NCBI GenBank assembly: GCA_018715855.1
Contig: DVKW01000091.1
Span: 1 to 17,043 of the forward strand
DNA from: Candidatus Galligastranaerophilus intestinigallinarum
Lineage (GTDB): Bacteria > Cyanobacteriota > Vampirovibrionia > Gastranaerophilales > Gastranaerophilaceae
Length of the DNA: 17,043 bases
Reading direction: 5' to 3'
Shown here: positions 13,017-17,043 of the stretch, in pieces
Layout of the letters: every line of letters begins with the position of its first letter
How positions within the stretch are numbered: position 1 is the first letter of the stretch
Made by a program: the position numbers and the translations under genes
The notes under the pieces: model-generated
The model's database searches: none
What the model was told of the DNA's origin: nothing
The model's input: only the letters and a program-made list of their open reading frames with translations

Positions 13017-14294
13017 ATGGTTGAAATAAGGCCTTTAAATGCAATTGTATATAACCAAGAAGTTGTTGATATTAATAAAGTTATAGCACCGCCGTATGAT
13101 GTTATAACATCTGATTATTGCGACAGATTATATGAAAGAGACCCGTATAATATTGTAAGGTTAATTTTAACCAAAGGCGAAAACAGGTACTCTGACGCTA
13201 AAAAAACCTATGATGAATGGTTAAAAGAAGGTGTTTTAATAAGAACAAAAAAACCTGTTATTTTATATATAATTCAAAAATATACAACAGATTCGGGAAG
13301 AATAGTTGAAAGAAAAGGTTTTATTGCAAGAAATAAAATTGAAAGTTTTGAATCTAAAAAAATTCTTCCCCACGAATATACAATGGGCGGCCCAAAAGAA
13401 GACAGGCTTAAATTAACAAGGGCGGTTAATGCCAATTTATCGCAAATTTTTATGGTATATCAAGACCCATCTATGACAATTGAAAATTTAATTGCACCAA
13501 AATATATAAACAACAAAACACCGTTTATTGATGTTAAAGATGATAACGGCGTTCAAAACATTGTTTATTTAATTGAAGATGAAAAAGACATTAATTTAAT
13601 TGAAAGAACTTTGGAAAATAAAACATTATTAATTGCAGACGGCCACCACAGATATGAAACAGCCATGAACTATTCAAAAGAATCGACTGATCCTGAAGCA
13701 CAATATGTTATGAGCTATTTTACAAATTCTGAAGATGACAATTTAATAATTTTCCCAACCCATAGAATTATCACAAAAGATATTGATACAAAAGCCATTA
13801 TGGCTTCTGTTGAAAAATATTATGATATTACAAGGCTTCCTTTTGATGCCTTCAATAAAATTCAAATTAAAAAACAATTTTTGGATGAAATTGAAGAATC
13901 AAACAAAACAAGAATTACAACGGGGCTTTATTTGAAAAATGATAATTCCTTCTATATTTTAAAATTAAAAGACGGCATGACAAATTTAATTAATGCACCT
14001 GAAGTTTTAAAGAAGCTTGATTTGCTTGTTTTGCAAGAATTAATTATTACAAAAGAATTGAAATATACAAAAGAAGAACAAATGGCACAAGTCGGCATTA
14101 AATATATTAAGCAGGAATATGAAGCATTTGATGCAATAGACAAAGGCAAGGCGCAAGCAAGCTTTATTATGGCATATCCCAAAATGAAAGATATTCAAGA
14201 AGTTTCAAAAGAAGGGTACAGAATGCCTCAAAAATCAACTTATTTTTACCCGAAACTTTTATCAGGTATAGCAATTAACCCGCTTTATAAATAA
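13017..14294 (+). CDS. DUF1015 family protein
   Basis: This 425-residue cytosolic protein is of the widespread DUF1015 family. It begins with RPLNAIVYN and IAPPYDVI and contains the family signatures LPHEYTMGGPKEDRLKLTRAVNANLSQIF-type stretch (about 117-145) and IADGHHRYETAMNYS (206-220). The full length is typical. The biochemical role of the family is not established; the DGHHR motif suggests an active or binding site. ATG has a near-perfect AAAGGAG at 6 nt. It is first in a three-gene operon, and its stop is only 2 bp from the start of the debranching enzyme, so translation is likely coupled. Confidence 0.9.
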   Translation: MVEIRPLNAIVYNQEVVDINKVIAPPYDVITSDYCDRLYERDPYNIVRLILTKGENRYSDAKKTYDEWLKEGVLIRTKKPVILYIIQKYTTDSGRIVERKGFIARNKIESFESKKILPHEYTMGGPKEDRLKLTRAVNANLSQIFMVYQDPSMTIENLIAPKYINNKTPFIDVKDDNGVQNIVYLIEDEKDINLIERTLENKTLLIADGHHRYETAMNYSKESTDPEAQYVMSYFTNSEDDNLIIFPTHRIITKDIDTKAIMASVEKYYDITRLPFDAFNKIQIKKQFLDEIEESNKTRITTGLYLKNDNSFYILKLKDGMTNLINAPEVLKKLDLLVLQELIITKELKYTKEEQMAQVGIKYIKQEYEAFDAIDKGKAQASFIMAYPKMKDIQEVSKEGYRMPQKSTYFYPKLLSGIAINPLYK

Positions 14295-14296
14295 TA

Positions 14297-16420
14297 ATGA
14301 GAAAAAAATTCTTAACAAATTCAAATATAAATTATGGTGCAAGCTTTAACAAAAAAAGAAAAACAATAGAGTTTAAGCTTGCATCTTACGGCGCACAAAA
14401 TGTTGTTTTGTGCGTTTTTAAAAACCCAATGGGCGACATTCCTTTTTTTGAAATTGAAATGGAAAAAGAAGAAAACTTATTTAAAGTGTCTGTTCCCATT
14501 AAAAAACTTCTTAAAAAAAGAAATGTTTTTTATTATGGCTACAGAATTTTTGGTGCCAATTTTAAAAAGCAGCAGGGGTATTTTGCAGGGTCAGACATTG
14601 GTTTTGTTTCAAAATTAAATGAAGAAGGCGACAGATACAACCCCAATAAACTTGCCTATGACCCGTATTCCCTTGAATTATCCCACCTTCATTCATCCGT
14701 TTCAACAAATCTTGAACCCTTTAGGTCGGGCGAAAAAAATTATTTATCCGATAATTCAAAAATTGCGCCAAAATCCGTTTTTAAAATTATAAAAGAACAA
14801 AAAATTTATAAAACAACGGAAAGAAGCCTGAAAGATGAAATTATAGGGGAAGTGCACCTTAAAGATTTAACAAGATTGTTAAAAATGAAAGAAAAAGGCA
14901 CCTATAAAGGGGCGGCAAAATTTGTTAAAGAAATTAAAAAAACGGGCGTTACAATGGTTGAATTTCTTCCTCTTCAAGAGTTTGATTCAAATATAGATAA
15001 CGGCAACCATTGGGGCTATATGCCTTTAAATTATTTTGCAATTAAAAAATCTTATTCAACAAATAAAAACCCAATGGAAGCTTTATATGAATTCAGAAAT
15101 TTAATCAATGAATTTCACAAAAACGACATAAAAGTTTGCATGGATGTTGTTTATAACCATACAGGAGAAGGCAGAACATTTGGTGATAATGAAGATGCAG
15201 CTTTGTTTTCATACGCTTTAATTGACAACAACAGCTATTACAAGCTTGCCCAAAATGCCCACTATACAAACCATTCAGGCTGCGGGAACGACCTTAACAC
15301 CTTGAATAAAACAACAGAAAATTTAATTCTTGAATCTTTAAAATTTTGGATAAACCAAGGGGTAGATGCCTTCCGCTTTGATTTGGCCGTATGCCTTATG
15401 GATATATCAAGATCAGGCTATGCAATGTATGACAAACAAGGCGGCATTTTAAAAAATTTGAAAGAAAATTTGGAAAAATCGGGCCATAAAATTTTAGAAC
15501 CGGATGAAAAGGGTGATGGCGTTCATTTAATAGCTGAACCTTGGATGTGCTCCGGTGCAAATAATTATCAATTGGGAAATTTCCCCTCATATTTTGCGGA
15601 ATGGAACGATGTTACAAGAGATACAATAAGGGCAATATCAATTCGCCCCGAAAATGTAAACCCAAAAGCAATGAGAAACGTTATTGAAGGCCAGCCAAAC
15701 AAATTTAGCGGCAAATTAAGAAGCATAAATTACGTTTGTTCCCATGACGGCTTTTCTTTGTTTGATATGAATAATTACGATGCCCCAAACCCTGAAACAA
15801 AAGGCGGCTTTAGGGGTGAAATGTGCTCAAGCTATAAAGGCGACATTACAGAACAAGACAATGAAATAAGAAAACAAATTTTAACCTTAATGGTTTCTTA
15901 TGGTGTTCCGATGCTTCAATTTGGTGATATTTTCCTTCACACAAAAGAAGGCAACAACAACAGCTACAATTTAGACAATAAAATAAACAGAATTAATTAC
16001 AAACTGGACAAAAGAAAAAAAGATTTATCAAACTATATAAAAGAATTAATTAAATTCAGAAAAGAAAACAAAATTTTTACAGATATTAATTACAACAAAA
16101 AAATCTCTTATTATTACCCAAACGGGCTTAATATAAGTGAATATGACGATTCCTATTGGAAAAACAACCGTTCAAATATAATTTGTTTTAAAATTAATGG
16201 GGAAGAATTTAATTATTACGTGGCAATTTCAAAAGATAAAAACCCGATTAAAATAATTCTTCCAAAAAACGTTGAAGATAAAAAATGGCATTTAATTGCA
16301 GACACAAAAGAAAACTATATAAATCAAAAAGGCAAAATTTTTAGTGGCGAATATTATGAACTAAAGCCTTTAACGGCGTGTATTTTTATGGAAAAAGGAG
16401 TTAAAAAGCTATGGAATTAA
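14297..16420 (+). CDS. GH13 glycogen-debranching / isoamylase-type enzyme (GlgX/TreX-like)
   Basis: This 707-residue enzyme has an N-terminal CBM48-like beta domain (about 1-110) and a GH13 (beta/alpha)8 barrel. All four conserved regions are present: region I DVVYNHTGEG (283-292), region II GVDAFRFDLA with nucleophile Asp362, region III LIAEPW with acid/base Glu414, and region IV VCSHDGFSLFD with His483-Asp484. The order and the SHDGF...LFD motif fit alpha-1,6-debranching enzymes (GlgX/isoamylase) more than alpha-amylases. It should hydrolyse branch points in glycogen-like alpha-glucans, in the cytosol since no signal is present. Parts of the C-terminal beta domain are Lys/Asn-rich. It starts 2 bp after the DUF1015 stop and overlaps the next gene by 10 bp. 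Confidence 0.92.
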   Translation: MRKKFLTNSNINYGASFNKKRKTIEFKLASYGAQNVVLCVFKNPMGDIPFFEIEMEKEENLFKVSVPIKKLLKKRNVFYYGYRIFGANFKKQQGYFAGSDIGFVSKLNEEGDRYNPNKLAYDPYSLELSHLHSSVSTNLEPFRSGEKNYLSDNSKIAPKSVFKIIKEQKIYKTTERSLKDEIIGEVHLKDLTRLLKMKEKGTYKGAAKFVKEIKKTGVTMVEFLPLQEFDSNIDNGNHWGYMPLNYFAIKKSYSTNKNPMEALYEFRNLINEFHKNDIKVCMDVVYNHTGEGRTFGDNEDAALFSYALIDNNSYYKLAQNAHYTNHSGCGNDLNTLNKTTENLILESLKFWINQGVDAFRFDLAVCLMDISRSGYAMYDKQGGILKNLKENLEKSGHKILEPDEKGDGVHLIAEPWMCSGANNYQLGNFPSYFAEWNDVTRDTIRAISIRPENVNPKAMRNVIEGQPNKFSGKLRSINYVCSHDGFSLFDMNNYDAPNPETKGGFRGEMCSSYKGDITEQDNEIRKQILTLMVSYGVPMLQFGDIFLHTKEGNNNSYNLDNKINRINYKLDKRKKDLSNYIKELIKFRKENKIFTDINYNKKISYYYPNGLNISEYDDSYWKNNRSNIICFKINGEEFNYYVAISKDKNPIKIILPKNVEDKKWHLIADTKENYINQKGKIFSGEYYELKPLTACIFMEKGVKKLWN

Positions 16421-17043
16421 TTGAAATTTTTGAAACATTGGTTAAAATTCCATCCCCTTCACTATCAGAAGACAAAGTTGCAGATAAAATTATTGAAATT
16501 TTAAATACAAATAATATAGAAGCCAAAAAAGACAAAACAGGAAATGTTATGGCAAAAATTAAAGGAAATAACCCCTTAAAAAAACCCATAATTCTATCTG
16601 CCCATATGGATGTTGTGGGCGATGATTCCCCCATAAATATTGTTCACAATGGAAACATAATTGAAACAGACAAAAAAAGAACGCTTGGCGCAGATGATAA
16701 GGCAGGCGTCGCTTCCGCAATTAAACTGGCGCTTGAAGTAAATAAATTAAATATAGATAATGGCGGCTTAGAATTAATTTTTACAAGAGATGAAGAACAA
16801 TCCATGGTTGGTATAAATGGCGTTGAATTTGAAGCTTTTGAAGGCGAAGACATTCTTGTTTTAGATTCTGATAAATTGGGCAATTTTGAAATTTCAGGTG
16901 CGGGCTATACAAAATTAACCGTTGAAGTTTTAGCACCAAAAGGCGGCCATTCAGGGCTTGATATAGGCGACAGTTCAAGGGTAAATGCTGCAAAATTAAC
17001 GGCAGAATTAGCAAACCTTATTCCTCAGGGTGTCTATAAACAA
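16411..17043 (+). CDS. PepT-like M20 family metallopeptidase (3' end outside window)
   Basis: The first 211 residues of a peptidase of the tripeptidase T (M20) type are visible, cut by the window edge. Zinc-site motifs are present: His65 and Asp67 in SAHMDVVG, bridging Asp95 in GADDKAG, the Glu128-Glu129 pair (catalytic base and ligand) in TRDEEQSMVG, and Asp152 or Asp154 in VLDSDK. GGHSG (178-182) opens the lid/dimerisation domain. Family members release N-terminal residues from short peptides in the cytosol. ATG at 16411 has AAAAAGGAG about 10 nt upstream and lies 10 bp inside the end of the debranching gene, so the genes are probably coupled. Substrate choice cannot be told. Confidence 0.88.
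   Translation, partial: MELIEIFETLVKIPSPSLSEDKVADKIIEILNTNNIEAKKDKTGNVMAKIKGNNPLKKPIILSAHMDVVGDDSPINIVHNGNIIETDKKRTLGADDKAGVASAIKLALEVNKLNIDNGGLELIFTRDEEQSMVGINGVEFEAFEGEDILVLDSDKLGNFEISGAGYTKLTVEVLAPKGGHSGLDIGDSSRVNAAKLTAELANLIPQGVYKQ

Overview
The window is AT-rich with moderately compact coding. I can support twelve protein genes that are complete in the window, two cut by its edges, and one tRNA. The gene set (acpP-fabF, deoB, ligA, a GH13 debranching enzyme, a DUF1015 protein, an N-terminal S-layer-homology protein, an HhH protein and a short DtxR/MntR-type regulator), the low GC, and a secreted protein built from repeated LE-x-x-(I/V)-F-G units together suggest a host-associated, non-photosynthetic relative of Cyanobacteria (Vampirovibrionia/Gastranaerophilales-like). 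This is an inference: there is no rRNA here, and a Bacillota-type genome is not excluded. TGA is used as a stop.

Layout. 1-221 is the 3' end of an unrecognised gene. 222-905 has no protein gene but is structurally rich. It holds an intact tRNA-Leu(GAG) on the minus strand and two diverged copies of a tRNA-3'-end-like block, each joined to a hairpin terminator. It also holds a 47-bp direct repeat that duplicates the tRNA's upstream region and first bases around an 83-bp structured insert. 906-2540 is acpP-fabF (minus), with two strong hairpins between the genes. 2732-4009 is an exported SLH protein with its own promoter and terminator. 4129-6602 is a PLP decarboxylase (Orn/Lys/Arg family) coupled to phosphopentomutase by an ATGA overlap. 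Only 23 bp away, ligA runs on the plus strand and is followed by a SIMPL-domain exported protein and a terminator. 9466-10300 encodes a membrane-anchored HhH protein and a DtxR/MntR-type repressor. 10301-10551 holds a near-consensus promoter overlapped by a DtxR-like palindrome, with a terminator about 70-90 bp downstream: a candidate metal-regulated small RNA. 10552-11406 is the repeat protein; two unrecognised membrane-associated proteins follow on the minus strand. 13017-17043 is a plus-strand operon: DUF1015 protein, glycogen-debranching-type GH13 enzyme, and a truncated PepT-like M20 peptidase.

How the genes fit together. Most are housekeeping: fatty-acid carrier and elongation, pentose/nucleoside salvage, polyamine-type decarboxylation, nick sealing, alpha-glucan breakdown. 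The least ordinary signals are the putative DtxR-operator/sRNA unit (10305-10425), the QMSLF clamp-motif-like insert in LigA, the tRNA-derived repeat cluster (257-837), and the TATAAT boxes placed so close to the ligA and 10552 start codons that leaderless or near-leaderless mRNAs are expected.
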